From NCBI GenBank assembly GCA_006212045.1, contig PZPK01000005.1, positions 62,001 through 126,000 on the forward strand: 64,000 bases of DNA, given 5' to 3'. Origin of the DNA: Oleiphilus sp. GTDB lineage: Bacteria; Pseudomonadota; Gammaproteobacteria; Pseudomonadales; Oleiphilaceae. Positions 9,977 to 20,291 of the stretch are shown one piece after another. The translations under genes and the position numbers were made by a program. The stretch's first letter is position 1. Every line of letters starts with the position of its first letter. Below the pieces are notes generated by a model that saw only the letters and a program-made list of their open reading frames with translations, searched no databases and was not told where the DNA came from.

Positions 9977-10318
9977 GTGGACTCTAATACGATGGGTGCT
10001 AACGTCATGACCAATCTAAAGATCCGTAACTACAACGAGAAAAGGGACTTCATTCGCATGAAGGTCGACACTGAGGTCACCTTGACTTTGAACGGAGGCA
10101 GTGAACAGGTCAAAGCTTATTGTCGAGATCTAAGCGGCACGGGAATGCTGATCGAAGTGGATGAGCCAATCGATGAAGGTACTGTTTGCGATACCAGATT
10201 GCCCTCAAACAATGAGGCCTTTCCCGCCCTGGACGCAAAGGTAAAAATATTGCGTTGTACGCCTCTCGATAGTGAAAAATTCCACATTGGTGCTGAAATA
10301 CTGGAAATCGGCATTTAA
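9977..10318 (+). CDS. PilZ-domain protein (c-di-GMP receptor)
   Basis: A PilZ domain with both nucleotide-binding motifs: RDFIR (RxxxR) and DLSGTG (DxSxxG). Such single-domain proteins bind cyclic di-GMP and pass the signal to a partner. The longest frame starts with GTG at 9977 (113 residues); ATG codons at 9992 and 10007 are alternatives, and none has a clear ribosome-binding site. The 3' end abuts a hairpin that works as a terminator for the opposite strand. The GGDEF-EAL enzyme at 26101-28017 and the exopolysaccharide locus make a c-di-GMP circuit plausible, but no direct link is visible. Confidence 0.88.
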   Translation: MDSNTMGANVMTNLKIRNYNEKRDFIRMKVDTEVTLTLNGGSEQVKAYCRDLSGTGMLIEVDEPIDEGTVCDTRLPSNNEAFPALDAKVKILRCTPLDSEKFHIGAEILEIGI

Positions 10319-10340
10319 AAAAATAAGGGGCGCGCGCCCC
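10315..10340 (-). terminator. Terminator for ppsA-rraA
   Basis: On the minus strand, GGGGC-GCGC-GCCCC (10340 down to 10327) is followed by TTATTTTTTT. On the plus strand the hairpin is not followed by T residues, so it serves the leftward rraA transcript. It touches the stop codon of the PilZ gene, making the two convergent units very compact. Confidence 0.8.
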
Positions 10341-10408
10341 TGACTGCCCCTTCGACAAGCCCCAAAACAGAGTTCAGGGGCGAGTACCAAACAGGGCTGC
10401 TTCGCCGC

Positions 10409-10900
10409 CTAGAGTAGCTTTTCCCTCGAAACAATCACGCCATTGTTGTCTGCGTAGACATACTGCCCAGGCTCGAAGGTGACACCACCGAATGTCACCG
10501 GCACGTTCAAATCCCCAAGGCCGCGCTTTTCTGTCTTTCTTGGATGCGTGCCCAGAGCCTGCACCCCAAGATCTGTTTTTCGAATAACATCAACATCCCG
10601 GATGCAGCCATAGATAATCAGGCCGGTCCAGCCATTGGAAGCCGCTTTTTCGGCCAGCATATCTCCCAACAGCGCATTGCGCCTGGACCCACCACCATCA
10701 ACAACAATGACGCGACCATGACCGGGCAAACCGACCTGCTGTTTCACCACTGAATTATCTTCAAAGCATTTCACCGTGACGATTTCACCGCCAAAGGCCC
10801 CTCTGGCACCATAATTGGCAAACATGGGCTCAACCACCTGAACTTCAGGGAAATCATCACATAAATCGGGTGTTACGATATCAACATTACTCAAACTCAT
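10409..10900 (-). CDS. rraA: Regulator of ribonuclease E activity A
   Basis: A 163-residue RraA protein, which in E. coli forms a trimeric ring that binds RNase E and lowers its activity. The family core is clear: [28 protein letters not shown] and the end segment [12 protein letters not shown]. RraA-like folds also include aldolases and demethylmenaquinone methyltransferase-annotated proteins, so older databases name it MenG. The gene lies 17 bases after ppsA in the same direction, so both are probably one transcript ending at the hairpin at 10327-10340. Confidence 0.93.
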   Translation of the reverse strand: MSLSNVDIVTPDLCDDFPEVQVVEPMFANYGARGAFGGEIVTVKCFEDNSVVKQQVGLPGHGRVIVVDGGGSRRNALLGDMLAEKAASNGWTGLIIYGCIRDVDVIRKTDLGVQALGTHPRKTEKRGLGDLNVPVTFGGVTFEPGQYVYADNNGVIVSREKLL

Positions 10901-10917
10901 CAGACCTCCTAAACCTC

Positions 10918-13278
10918 TTAATCATCATCTGCCAGAAAAAACCAGGTATCCAATACCGAATCCGGATTCAGGGAAATACTTTCGATACCCTGCTCAACCA
11001 GCCACTTTGCGAAATCCGGATGATCAGAAGGGCCCTGACCACAGATACCGATATACTTGCCTGCGTCATTACAGGCCTTGATCGCCATTTCAACCAGACG
11101 CATGACAGACTTGTTTCGCTCATCGAACAAATGCGCCACGATGCCCGAGTCCCGGTCAAGACCCAACGTCAATTGCGTTAGATCATTAGAGCCAATGGAG
11201 AACCCGTCAAAGTACTCTAGAAACTGGTCGGCCAACAGGGCATTGGCAGGTAATTCGCACATCATAATGATTCTGAGACCATTGACGCCGCGTTCCAGCC
11301 CTTTTTCAGCGAGCAGCTCAACCACTTGCCGGGCTTCACCCGGTGTGCGTACAAATGGCACCATTATCTCGACATTGGTCAGCCCCATCTCGTCACGAAC
11401 CCGCTTCAGAGCTTCGCACTCCAAATAGAAGCAATCACGGAAGGTATCCGAGATATAACGCGAAGCCCCCCGAAAACCGAGCATCGGGTTTTCTTCATCG
11501 GGCTCATAGAGAGTCCCGCCAATCAGGTTGGCATACTCGTTGGATTTGAAATCGGACAGTCTGACGATGACACGCTTGGGATAAAACGCGGCGGCCAGCG
11601 TTGAAATCCCTTCCACCAGCTTGGAAATATAGAAGTCGACCGGCGAAGCATACCCGCTGATTCTTTTTTCAACGGTGGCCTTGACCTCCGGTGGAAGCGT
11701 ATCAAAATTCAGCAACGCTTTGGGATGCACGCCAATCATCCGGTTGATAATAAACTCCAGACGCGCCAAGCCCACGCCATCATTTGGCAAGGCCTGGAAA
11801 TCGAAGGCCCGATCAGGATTCCCGACATTCATCATCAGCTTGAAATCCAGCTCCGGCATGGAATCGACACTGTTGGCCTTCAGTTCAAAATCAAGCAGCC
11901 CCTCGTAGATATAACCGGTATCACCCTCGGCACAGGACACCGTCACCGGATCGCCCGAAGACAGGGTTTCCGTCGCGTTGCCACAACCGACAACGGCCGG
12001 AATGCCCAACTCCCGTGCAATAATCGCAGCGTGACAGGTTCTGCCACCCCGATCGGTGACAATGGCTGAAGCCCGCTTCATGATCGGCTCCCAGTCCGGA
12101 TCCGTCATGTCCGTCACCAGCACATCACCTTCCTGCACGCTATCCATCTCTTCGAGTGAATCAACGACTCTGGCAGGCCCGCTTCCAATTTTCTGACCAA
12201 TACTGCGCCCTTCGACCCGAACCTTGCCGGTCTCCTTCATCAGATACCTTTCAAGGACAGTAGCACTGCTCCTGCTTTTAACCGTTTCCGGGCGGGCCTG
12301 AACGATGTAAATACATTGATCATCGCCATCTTTTGCCCATTCAATATCCATCGGACGCTGGTAATGCGCCTCAATCGCCAGCGCTTGTCTGGTCAACTCT
12401 TCAACGTCGGCGTCGGTAATGGAAAACGTCAGACGCAGCTCGGGATCGACCTTGACGGTTTCCACCAGTTGATCTTCCGCCTGCGAATAAATCATCTTGA
12501 TTGCTTTGCTACCCAGGTTCCGCCGCAGAATAGCCGGGCGCCCCGCCTGGTAGGTCGGCTTATGAACATAGAATTCGTCCGGATTGACCGCACCCTGCAC
12601 CACGGTTTCACCCAAGCCATAGGACGAAGTGATAAACACCACGTCCCTGAAACCTGACTCTGTATCGAGGGTGAACATAACACCACTGGAAGCCGTTTCA
12701 CTTCGCACCATCTTTTGAATGCCCGCCGAAAGCGCGACTTCTGCATGTTCGAAGTTGTGGTGTACACGATAGGATATTGCCCGGTCATTGTAGAGGGATG
12801 CAAACACCTCCTTTACCGCCGCCTTCACCCTTTCCATGCCTTGCACATTGAGAAAGGTTTCCTGCTGTCCCGCAAATGAGGCTTCAGGCAGATCTTCTGC
12901 CGTCGCCGATGAGCGAACGGCCACTGCAAGCTGCTCATTCCCGGCCTGCAATTGCGTGTAAGCCGATTCAATCGCCTCGTTCAGAGCCTTTGGAAACTGA
13001 GCCTCCATTACCCAGGAACGTATGCGAGCTCCGGCTTCTGCCAACGCCGTGATATTCTCTACATCAAGCGACGCCAGCTCCCGATGAATACGATCGGCCA
13101 AACCATCTGCATTAATGAATTCCCTGAAGGCCTCTGCGGTGGTCGCAAAACCATTCGGCACCCGAACCCCGACTGACGAGAGATTCGAAATCATTTCTCC
13201 CAGAGATGCATTCTTGCCTCCAACGCGCTCCACGTCAGACATCCCCAATTCATCAAACCAAACTACATATTCGCGCAA
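10918..13278 (-). CDS. ppsA: Phosphoenolpyruvate synthase
   Basis: A 786-residue enzyme that makes phosphoenolpyruvate from pyruvate and ATP (AMP and phosphate released) at the start of gluconeogenesis. The N-terminal ATP-grasp domain begins with the typical [23 protein letters not shown]-type glycine-rich region. The swivelling phosphohistidine domain has [12 protein letters not shown] with catalytic His416. The C-terminal TIM barrel includes [14 protein letters not shown] and CGQGPSD. Length and order match E. coli PpsA (792 residues). It is divergent from its own regulator ppsR, 201 bases away. Confidence 0.97.
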   Translation of the reverse strand: MREYVVWFDELGMSDVERVGGKNASLGEMISNLSSVGVRVPNGFATTAEAFREFINADGLADRIHRELASLDVENITALAEAGARIRSWVMEAQFPKALNEAIESAYTQLQAGNEQLAVAVRSSATAEDLPEASFAGQQETFLNVQGMERVKAAVKEVFASLYNDRAISYRVHHNFEHAEVALSAGIQKMVRSETASSGVMFTLDTESGFRDVVFITSSYGLGETVVQGAVNPDEFYVHKPTYQAGRPAILRRNLGSKAIKMIYSQAEDQLVETVKVDPELRLTFSITDADVEELTRQALAIEAHYQRPMDIEWAKDGDDQCIYIVQARPETVKSRSSATVLERYLMKETGKVRVEGRSIGQKIGSGPARVVDSLEEMDSVQEGDVLVTDMTDPDWEPIMKRASAIVTDRGGRTCHAAIIARELGIPAVVGCGNATETLSSGDPVTVSCAEGDTGYIYEGLLDFELKANSVDSMPELDFKLMMNVGNPDRAFDFQALPNDGVGLARLEFIINRMIGVHPKALLNFDTLPPEVKATVEKRISGYASPVDFYISKLVEGISTLAAAFYPKRVIVRLSDFKSNEYANLIGGTLYEPDEENPMLGFRGASRYISDTFRDCFYLECEALKRVRDEMGLTNVEIMVPFVRTPGEARQVVELLAEKGLERGVNGLRIIMMCELPANALLADQFLEYFDGFSIGSNDLTQLTLGLDRDSGIVAHLFDERNKSVMRLVEMAIKACNDAGKYIGICGQGPSDHPDFAKWLVEQGIESISLNPDSVLDTWFFLADDD

Positions 13279-13479
13279 GTCAATTCTCCCAAAATGTCAG
13301 TGACCGCTACCGTAATAACTACGACATGACCCTCCTTTAACGGAGTGCGGATAATAACACTTTATGCTAGTGTATGGCCGAAAATATCCATAAATTGAAG
13401 GTCCGGGACAGCCTCAGCCCGATAGCAGGATCATTCAATCAGGCCTTGGTGTAAGCCATTAAACGGTATCAAAATAATC

Positions 13480-14301
13480 ATGACAAACAGCAAACGCACG
13501 GCATTTTTTATCTCGGATGGCACGGGTATCACTTCGGAAGCGCTTGGTATGAGCCTGCTCAGCCGCTTCGAAAACTTTGAATTCAATCGCATCACCCTGC
13601 CCTATGTCGACTCTGTCGAAAAAGCCACCGAAACGGTTCTGCAAATCAATGAAGCAACTGAGCGCGAGGGCGCCAAGGCGATCATTTTTGACACCATTGT
13701 GGATGACAAGATCCGCTCTATTATATCTGCCAGCAATAGCTTTATGATTGATGTGTTTTCTGCATTTCTCGGCCCGCTGGAAAAAGAGCTGGGCCAGCAG
13801 CCAAGCGATCGTGTCGGTCGCGTCAGGATTACCGAAAACCGGGGCTACGAATATCGAATCGATGCCGTCAACTACGCATTGGACAACGATGATGGTGCAC
13901 GCACCCGTTACTATAACGAGGCCGACGTTATTCTGATTGGCGTATCGCGCAGCGGAAAAACACCCACCTGCCTGTATCTGGCCATGCAATACGGCATCAA
14001 AGCGGCCAACTACCCTTTAACCGATGACGACATTGAAGACCAGAAACTACCCGCCAGTATTCGCAACTACAAGCAAAAGCTGTTTGGCCTCACGATCGAG
14101 CCGGATCGACTGGCTCTGATCCGAAATGAGCGGCGGCCAAATTCACGCTACGCTTCTACCAAGCAATGCAATTACGAGGTGGAGGAAGTGGAGTTGATGT
14201 ATCGACGCGAACGTATTCCCTTTATGAACACCACCCATTACTCGGTCGAAGAAATCGCGACGCGCATTATGGTCCAGGCGAATATTCAGAGACGCTGCTG
14301 A
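13480..14301 (+). CDS. ppsR: PEP synthetase regulatory protein (kinase/pyrophosphorylase)
   Basis: A 273-residue DUF299 protein that controls PpsA by ADP-dependent phosphorylation of a threonine next to the catalytic histidine, and by the reverse phosphate-dependent reaction. The P-loop GVSRSGKT lies at residues 154-161. The N-terminal [12 protein letters not shown] and C-terminal [11 protein letters not shown] segments match the family. Its divergent position opposite ppsA is the standard gammaproteobacterial arrangement. Confidence 0.95.
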   Translation: MTNSKRTAFFISDGTGITSEALGMSLLSRFENFEFNRITLPYVDSVEKATETVLQINEATEREGAKAIIFDTIVDDKIRSIISASNSFMIDVFSAFLGPLEKELGQQPSDRVGRVRITENRGYEYRIDAVNYALDNDDGARTRYYNEADVILIGVSRSGKTPTCLYLAMQYGIKAANYPLTDDDIEDQKLPASIRNYKQKLFGLTIEPDRLALIRNERRPNSRYASTKQCNYEVEEVELMYRRERIPFMNTTHYSVEEIATRIMVQANIQRRC

Positions 14302-14350
14302 ACCGGGACAGGATGAATTCAGCATCTTGCCCGGATCAGACTACCGGCAA

Positions 14351-17272
14351 CTATAATTCGTTGATCTGCATCCCCAGGGCTTCCAGGTCTTTTCTGTTTG
14401 CAGCACTGCTGATCACGGCCAGACTTGCCTGATCCGGCTTCAGGTACTCCTCAGCAACACGTTTCAAATCACTCAGGCTCACCTTCAGCACGTCAGCCCT
14501 GAACTGCTCCCGCTGCGCCTGACTTCGACCAAACAACAGACTGTGAAAGTCGTTCTTCGCTTCTCCGGCAGGTGATCGGGGCTTATCAATCTGGGACACA
14601 ACACCAAGAATCGCTTGCTCCAGTACTTCCTCATCGTGCTCTTCACGGATTAACCAGCTCACAGCATCATCAAAGTCCTGCATGGTTTCCGACAAACGTG
14701 GGTCACGGTAGGAGAAAAACCGGAATGAAGCCGAGGAAGAGTCCTGACTGGCTCCACCGCCATAGGCACCGCCTTGCTCACGAATGGCACGGTGCAGATA
14801 ACCGTTCCTCAGAAAACCTCCCAACACAGTCAGGGCCGGCGCATCCGCATGCCCGACCGGTACCGTCGGATAGGCTTTTGCACAGAAGTTCACCTGGGTA
14901 GAAGTGACCCAGGCTTCTTTGACACTTTCCCGCACCGCAGGCAAGGAAAAAGATCTATCCTGATCGGCACTCACAAATCCCTTGTGCAGAGAATCTATAT
15001 GTGCCGCCATCGCATCTGCGACTTCCGCCTCGGCGACCACCAGAAACTGCCGATTGCCTCGTTTGATCTTTTGATGCAAGGCTTCCAGTTGTTGCGACAA
15101 TTTAGATAGCTGCTGCTTGGAAGCCAAGGCATCATCCAGGCTCTTGATCGCCTTGATGCCCTGCATACCACCCAACTGATAAGACAACAGGGAGGCTGGG
15201 CTCATGCGGCTGGAAGCGACACCCATTGCCAGACTATGCCCACTGTTGGTCACGGCCTGCTCCCGCTTGGCTCGCATTTGCGCCACAAGGTCCTGCAAGC
15301 GCTCCGCTTCGTCAAATCGCACATCATTGAGCGTTTCACTCATCAGGTCACTCAGCATCTCGTGGTTTCGGGACAAGGCCTTACCCGAAAGTACCAGCAC
15401 TCCCTTGACCGTCTGCACGTCATCCACTTCTCCTTTAATCGAAGTAAATGCACCTATGCCACCTGTTGTTGCCGATTGTCTGTTCTGCATGGCCAGATAA
15501 TCAGCCTCTCCGACACCCAGTTCGGTCAGAACATTGGTGTAAATCGGCAACAGGCTGCGCTCCTGTTCATCCAGCTCCGGCATATCAATCAGAATCTGCT
15601 CGTACACCAGACCATTGGTCCCCTGACAGTAACAGGTTATGCCGGCTGCGTTCTCAGTTTTCCGGGACTCTGGAAACACCATATGCAAGGGCACATCAGC
15701 GATACCAACCTTCGGTAGAATGGACTCATCATCCTTATGCATCTGCCTTTGTTTCAAAGCCTTGGCTCGCTCAACAATCTCCTGGGCGGAAGCGTCATCG
15801 AGCTCTGCCTTCTTGTTTGCCAGCTCTTTTTTCATCAGGGCTTCACGGACACTTTCATAGTTCTGGTCCGGCTGCATGGTCAAGGTGACCCGATGCGGGT
15901 TGTCCAGAAGCAGCTTTTTCACCAGCGACTTAATGTAGTCAGGATCTTCTATTCGTTCACGCAGGGTGCGCAATACCGGCTCAAGATCCAACAGGGCGAT
16001 AGGATCACCTCCGTGCAGCATCGGAGACAGGGCACCCAGAATGATCTGCAAACCATAAGGGAAACTGTCCCCCGAAATCTCGCGCTGACTCAATTCCAAC
16101 TGATGCAGTACTGCTTCAAGACGCTCTTTCTCAACTCCTTTCTCTGCGACTTCACGCAGCACATTCAGAACTTCTTCCTCGAATGCCGCTTCGTTTCCCG
16201 GATCACTACCTTCCAAACCGCAGGCAAAGGCCATTTCACGATTAGAGTCTTCCAGACCGCAAAGAGGCGAAGGCGCATGGCCAAGTTCCGAGCACTCTAG
16301 CGCACGCTGCAACGGAGCCGCACTGTTTTCAAACAATACATTCGAAAGCAGGTGGGCCTCCAGGTTCTGTTCCAGGTCAAAACTGTGGTCAAGTAACCAG
16401 GCCATCACCAAATGTGTCTTGTGCTCCAGTTTTTCGTCCTGTTCCAGAGGATAGTTTTCAAGTACACGGATGGGTGCGCAGTAACGTTTTTCGTCCGGCA
16501 CCTCAATTCCATGCTGCTCCCGCTCGAATCGTGATAGCACCGCATCATGAAACTTTTTGTGATGCTCGGCCGCAGGAATATCCCCAAAGGTAAAGAAGAT
16601 GGCGTTGCTTGGATGATAATGCTTTCGGTAGAAGTCTTTGAGCTGACTGTAACTCAAGTCAGTGATGTGCTCAGGGTCACCACCAGAGTTGTAGTGATAG
16701 GTCGTGGTCGGATATAAATGACGCGTCAGGGTTTGCCATAACTGACTCACCGGAGAGCTCATCGCCCCTTTCATTTCGTTATAGACAACCCCCTTGTAGC
16801 ACAGCGGAGAATCAGGGTCGCCTTCCTGCTCGAATTCGAGGCGATGACCTTCCTGCAGAAAATCCATTTCATCCAGCCGGGAGAAGAACACGGCATCCAG
16901 ATAAACATCCAACAAGTTCTTGAAATCCTTTTTATTTTTGCTGGCAAAGGGATAAGCCGTCCAATCGCTGCTGGTAAAGGCATTCATAAAGGTATTCAGC
17001 GATCGCCTGATCATCATGAAGAAAGGATCACGCACCGGATACTTTTCGCTACCACACAAAGCAGTGTGTTCGAGAATATGTGCGACCCCCGTATTGTCCG
17101 TGGGAACGGTCTTCAAGCCCACCAGAAACACATTCTCGCTGTTTTCAGTCGCAAAGTGCATATGCCGGGCACCGGTTTGCGTATGTTCGTACTCCTCGGC
17201 AATGACATGCAGGGCCTCAATGGGTTGCTTGCGAATGAGTTTGAACGCTTCGTGATTGCTTTCTGCCGACAT
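14351..17272 (-). CDS. Insulinase-family zinc metalloprotease (M16C, presequence protease-like)
   Basis: A 973-residue two-half M16 peptidase resembling presequence protease PreP. The inverted zinc motif HILEH lies at residues 65-69, followed by CGSEKYPVRDPFF, typical of M16C. The second half (from about residue 500) is a non-catalytic homologous partner that closes the chamber; it includes GGAYGGGAS and SYRDPR, usual for PreP-like proteins. No signal peptide is visible, so it is probably cytoplasmic, degrading peptides. The sequence has no frame breaks. Confidence 0.92.
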   Translation of the reverse strand: MSAESNHEAFKLIRKQPIEALHVIAEEYEHTQTGARHMHFATENSENVFLVGLKTVPTDNTGVAHILEHTALCGSEKYPVRDPFFMMIRRSLNTFMNAFTSSDWTAYPFASKNKKDFKNLLDVYLDAVFFSRLDEMDFLQEGHRLEFEQEGDPDSPLCYKGVVYNEMKGAMSSPVSQLWQTLTRHLYPTTTYHYNSGGDPEHITDLSYSQLKDFYRKHYHPSNAIFFTFGDIPAAEHHKKFHDAVLSRFEREQHGIEVPDEKRYCAPIRVLENYPLEQDEKLEHKTHLVMAWLLDHSFDLEQNLEAHLLSNVLFENSAAPLQRALECSELGHAPSPLCGLEDSNREMAFACGLEGSDPGNEAAFEEEVLNVLREVAEKGVEKERLEAVLHQLELSQREISGDSFPYGLQIILGALSPMLHGGDPIALLDLEPVLRTLRERIEDPDYIKSLVKKLLLDNPHRVTLTMQPDQNYESVREALMKKELANKKAELDDASAQEIVERAKALKQRQMHKDDESILPKVGIADVPLHMVFPESRKTENAAGITCYCQGTNGLVYEQILIDMPELDEQERSLLPIYTNVLTELGVGEADYLAMQNRQSATTGGIGAFTSIKGEVDDVQTVKGVLVLSGKALSRNHEMLSDLMSETLNDVRFDEAERLQDLVAQMRAKREQAVTNSGHSLAMGVASSRMSPASLLSYQLGGMQGIKAIKSLDDALASKQQLSKLSQQLEALHQKIKRGNRQFLVVAEAEVADAMAAHIDSLHKGFVSADQDRSFSLPAVRESVKEAWVTSTQVNFCAKAYPTVPVGHADAPALTVLGGFLRNGYLHRAIREQGGAYGGGASQDSSSASFRFFSYRDPRLSETMQDFDDAVSWLIREEHDEEVLEQAILGVVSQIDKPRSPAGEAKNDFHSLLFGRSQAQREQFRADVLKVSLSDLKRVAEEYLKPDQASLAVISSAANRKDLEALGMQINEL

Positions 17273-17658
17273 AGATTACTAAACCTGTTTCTAAGTCCCG
17301 GAAAAGGGAGTGCCAATACCATTGAATTAAGGAACGCTACACTACCAACAATTACTTCACAGGGGCAAGCACCATGCAGATTTTGCCTGAGAAAATACAC
17401 AAGAGAATCGCAAATCGCCTGTTCAGAAACATTCTCAACGAACACAGATAAACGCCTAAATTTCAAAATATTTCTGACGCATCACAATTTCCGCTCAGCA
17501 ATTGTGACGAGTTTGTCAATTCCGCTGCCGAAACTACGCAAAGTTGCCCACGCGGGACTACACTTGAAATAAATATCGATAACCCTTTCACCTGTAGTTT
17601 TCTTAATCGCCGATTTGATAAATCCACGGTTTAGTTCAAAGAAAAGGTACCTTGCAAC
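17273..17658 (+). other. Spacer between M16 protease and MORN protein genes
   Basis: 386 bases between divergent genes, presumed to hold both promoters. I see no clear sigma-70 boxes. A 25-codon plus-strand open frame at 17374-17451 starts with ATG after an AGGGG sequence. It could be a small gene, but there is nothing else to support it. The MORN gene itself is preceded by AAGG about eight bases before its ATG. Confidence 0.3.
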
Positions 17659-19005
17659 ATGGTCGATTTAAGACCTCTGCTATTCATAAATCTTCTGTTT
17701 GCGATGACCCTGGTCACCGCAGGCTTTGCACAATTCAATCAGGATAAAGATGTCGCTACGGGAACAGATGTCCCCGCCGTTTGGAGTGACGCCGACAATA
17801 CTTCGAAACCGGAGCCCGGTGAACCGGAAACTGCGGTGAGCCCCGACGTAGGGCAAAGCACTGAAACCGAATCGAATAATACGCCATCCTCAGCCGCTCA
17901 GGATGACAGCGACCGCACACCGGATACCGAAACCGGTAATGAAAGCCTGTTTGCAGATGAAGCATCGGATCCGGCAACCGGTATTGCAGAAAACGAGCCT
18001 GCACAGGAGGTCTTGGCGGAGACTCCCCCCGTGGAAGCTCCCAGCCCCGCCATTCAGCAAAGTAAACCTGTGATCACCGGCAAGGTCATCGTGAAGTCCA
18101 ATGTCTATGAAGATGTTGTTCTGGTGAACGGCAAGCCCTATGGATCAACAAGGCTGGAACTGGATCTGACACCCGGAAGCTATCAGGTCGAAGTCGCAAA
18201 ATCCGGCTACAGCAGCTGGACTTCAACCATTGATGTTCGGCGCGGTTCAAGCCAGACACTGAATGCGAAGCTTGAGCGCTATACAACCGTCAACTATGTC
18301 AACGGCGTTTGGGAAAACGACGTCAAAACCGGTGAAGGCCGTTATCGTGAAGATGGCCAGCTGGACTACAAAGGCTCCTTTGTGAATGGCAAGTTTCATG
18401 GCATTGGCACCGTACGTTATGCCACTGGAATGAAATATCAGGGCGAATGGTTTGAAGGCAAAATGAAAGGCTCAGGCACCCTGACAACCGCTGAAGGCGA
18501 CACCTATGTGGGTGAAATGAGCGACAACAAGTTCAACGGCGATGGCACACTGACAAAATCCAATGGGGATATATATACCGGATACTGGATTGATGGCGTT
18601 CTTAATGGCCAGGGCACTCTTACCACCAAAGACGGTCTGTTGTATGTCGGTGGATTTGCAGACAACCTGTTCCATGGCAGCGGCTCATTGACCTACCCGG
18701 ACGGCGGGCATTATGAGGGTTCATTCTCTAACGGCCTCTTTCACGGTAAAGGGGTAGAGGTGTATCCGGACGGCAAGAAGTACGTCGGCCAGTTCATTGA
18801 AGGGTTATATCACGGCAAAGGTGAAATTCTGAACCCCAATGGCAGCAAGATCGAAGGCACATTCAAGGATGGAAAACCTTTTGGCAAAGCCACACTGACG
18901 ACTGCCGAAGGCGAAGTCTTTACGGCGCGGTCGAGCGAGCCCGGCGTTTGTTATCGCCTGAAAAGTTATCGGGCTACCGAATGCCCGAAACTGGAAGGCT
19001 GGTAA
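17659..19005 (+). CDS. Exported PEGA-domain and MORN-repeat protein
   Basis: A 448-residue envelope protein with an N-terminal hydrophobic signal or anchor (about residues 5-23) and an acidic, Thr/Pro/Glu-rich linker to about residue 130. A PEGA domain (about 138-208, with VNGKPYG and PGSYQVEVAKSGY) precedes eight consecutive MORN repeats (about 230-425; units such as YxGxxxxGxxHGxGT). MORN repeats commonly bind lipid or form rigid rods; PEGA domains occur on surface proteins. Its ligand is unknown. It stands just upstream of, and in the same direction as, the membrane-anchored receiver protein, separated by 135 bases that contain an inverted repeat. Confidence 0.85.
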   Translation: MVDLRPLLFINLLFAMTLVTAGFAQFNQDKDVATGTDVPAVWSDADNTSKPEPGEPETAVSPDVGQSTETESNNTPSSAAQDDSDRTPDTETGNESLFADEASDPATGIAENEPAQEVLAETPPVEAPSPAIQQSKPVITGKVIVKSNVYEDVVLVNGKPYGSTRLELDLTPGSYQVEVAKSGYSSWTSTIDVRRGSSQTLNAKLERYTTVNYVNGVWENDVKTGEGRYREDGQLDYKGSFVNGKFHGIGTVRYATGMKYQGEWFEGKMKGSGTLTTAEGDTYVGEMSDNKFNGDGTLTKSNGDIYTGYWIDGVLNGQGTLTTKDGLLYVGGFADNLFHGSGSLTYPDGGHYEGSFSNGLFHGKGVEVYPDGKKYVGQFIEGLYHGKGEILNPNGSKIEGTFKDGKPFGKATLTTAEGEVFTARSSEPGVCYRLKSYRATECPKLEGW

Positions 19006-19041
19006 ACGCCTTGTCGATCGAATGTCCAATAGCAAAACGAC

Positions 19042-19070
19042 CGATGTTGTTTATACTGAAAACAACATCG
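19042..19070. repeat. 11-bp perfect inverted repeat
   Basis: Arms CGATGTTGTTT (19042-19052) and AAACAACATCG (19060-19070) with a 7-base spacer. It starts 37 bases after the MORN gene and ends 70 bases before the receiver gene. No T-tract follows on either strand, so a classic terminator is unlikely. A regulator-binding site or mRNA hairpin is possible. Confidence 0.75.
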
Positions 19071-19140
19071 ATGTAACCGTATCCGGGCCCAGATTGACCC
19101 AAATCCGAAATACGGCACGTTACAGAATTACGAGGTAATT

Positions 19141-20268
19141 ATGACAATCAAAAGCGCCCTGTTGGTAGACGACTCCAAGGTGGCCCGCTTCGCTCTCAGC
19201 AAGTTGCTTGAGAAAATCAATCTCAAGGTCGATATGGTCGGGTCGGGTGAGGACGCTCTGGAATTCCTGAATTCGCATGAACGGCCAGACGTCATTTTCA
19301 TGGACCACCTGATGCCCGGAATGAACGGCGTGGATGCCGCACGCGAAATCAAAATGAACCCGGAAACGACGGAAATCCCGATCGTCATGTGTACCTCTAA
19401 AAAATCAGAAGAGTTTAATGACGAGGCCAGCGACTACGGTATTTACGATATTCTTACCAAGCCGGCCGAACCCGAGCGTGTCAGCCAGATCATCAGTAAA
19501 CTGACTTCTGACATCGACCAAGGGACACTGCCCACGCCCGCCATTGCGCTGACCGTGCCTGAACGCGACATGGGCGACCTGAGCGACTACATCAGTGCAG
19601 ACTTGCGCGAAACGGGCACAGACAGCGAGCCGGCTCCGGCTCAGCAAGTGAAAAGCCAGAGTGCGGCGCCGCCTGCAGAAACAGCGTCTGCGGATAGCCT
19701 GCCAACCGACTTGATCGAACAGGTTGCCCGTTCGGCAGTCAAAGCCAATGTCAACAACCGCTTGCATGAACTGCTATCCAGCTCGTTTGACGAGCAGTAT
19801 GACCACCTGAAACGTATTCTCAATGAATCCAAGACGGAACAACAGGAACACCTGAAAGCCATCATGGATGGCTATGTCGGCCAAATTAACGAAAAAACAG
19901 AGTCCATCAAGGAAGAAGTTGCCGCAGAAGTCAGCCTGTTTATCAGTAACCAGCTCAAAGAGTTTCGCAGCGAGCTGGACCTGGGAGGACAATCCGCAGG
20001 TATCAGTGAGAGCCAGATAGCAGAACTGAAAGACCACTTGGCATCGGTACAGGCCATGGATACGGAGCTATTGCAACGGATGCAGTCGGATGCCATTCAG
20101 CAGGCCCACGACACGGCCAGAGAAACCGCTGAAGATATCGCGGAACAGGCCGTCAGCAGCTATATCAAGAAGCAGCGAAAAGAAAGCAGTAAGTTTTATG
20201 GCATCGCTCTAGCCGTCAGTCTCGGGGTATTTGCCATCGGTATTGTCGCTGTTTCGGGCCTGCTCTAG
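19141..20268 (+). CDS. Receiver-domain protein with coiled coil and C-terminal membrane anchor
   Basis: A 375-residue protein without a DNA-binding or enzymatic output domain. The N-terminal receiver domain (about residues 3-125) is complete: Asp10/Asp11, phospho-acceptor Asp55 ([11 protein letters not shown]), Thr85 and Lys107. A linker and helical coiled coil (about 180-345) follow, and the chain ends with one hydrophobic segment (about 351-375) that should insert in the membrane. Phosphorylation may change coiled-coil contacts at the membrane; this is inference. No histidine kinase lies nearby. The ribosome-binding site GAGGT precedes the ATG. Confidence 0.87.
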   Translation: MTIKSALLVDDSKVARFALSKLLEKINLKVDMVGSGEDALEFLNSHERPDVIFMDHLMPGMNGVDAAREIKMNPETTEIPIVMCTSKKSEEFNDEASDYGIYDILTKPAEPERVSQIISKLTSDIDQGTLPTPAIALTVPERDMGDLSDYISADLRETGTDSEPAPAQQVKSQSAAPPAETASADSLPTDLIEQVARSAVKANVNNRLHELLSSSFDEQYDHLKRILNESKTEQQEHLKAIMDGYVGQINEKTESIKEEVAAEVSLFISNQLKEFRSELDLGGQSAGISESQIAELKDHLASVQAMDTELLQRMQSDAIQQAHDTARETAEDIAEQAVSSYIKKQRKESSKFYGIALAVSLGVFAIGIVAVSGLL

Positions 20269-20291
20269 GTGCGCTGACTGATGTGATGCGA

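Noticed and set aside
13459-13989. Minus-strand 176-codon frame opposite ppsR
   Set aside because: ppsR on the plus strand has complete family motifs, so this is an antisense shadow.
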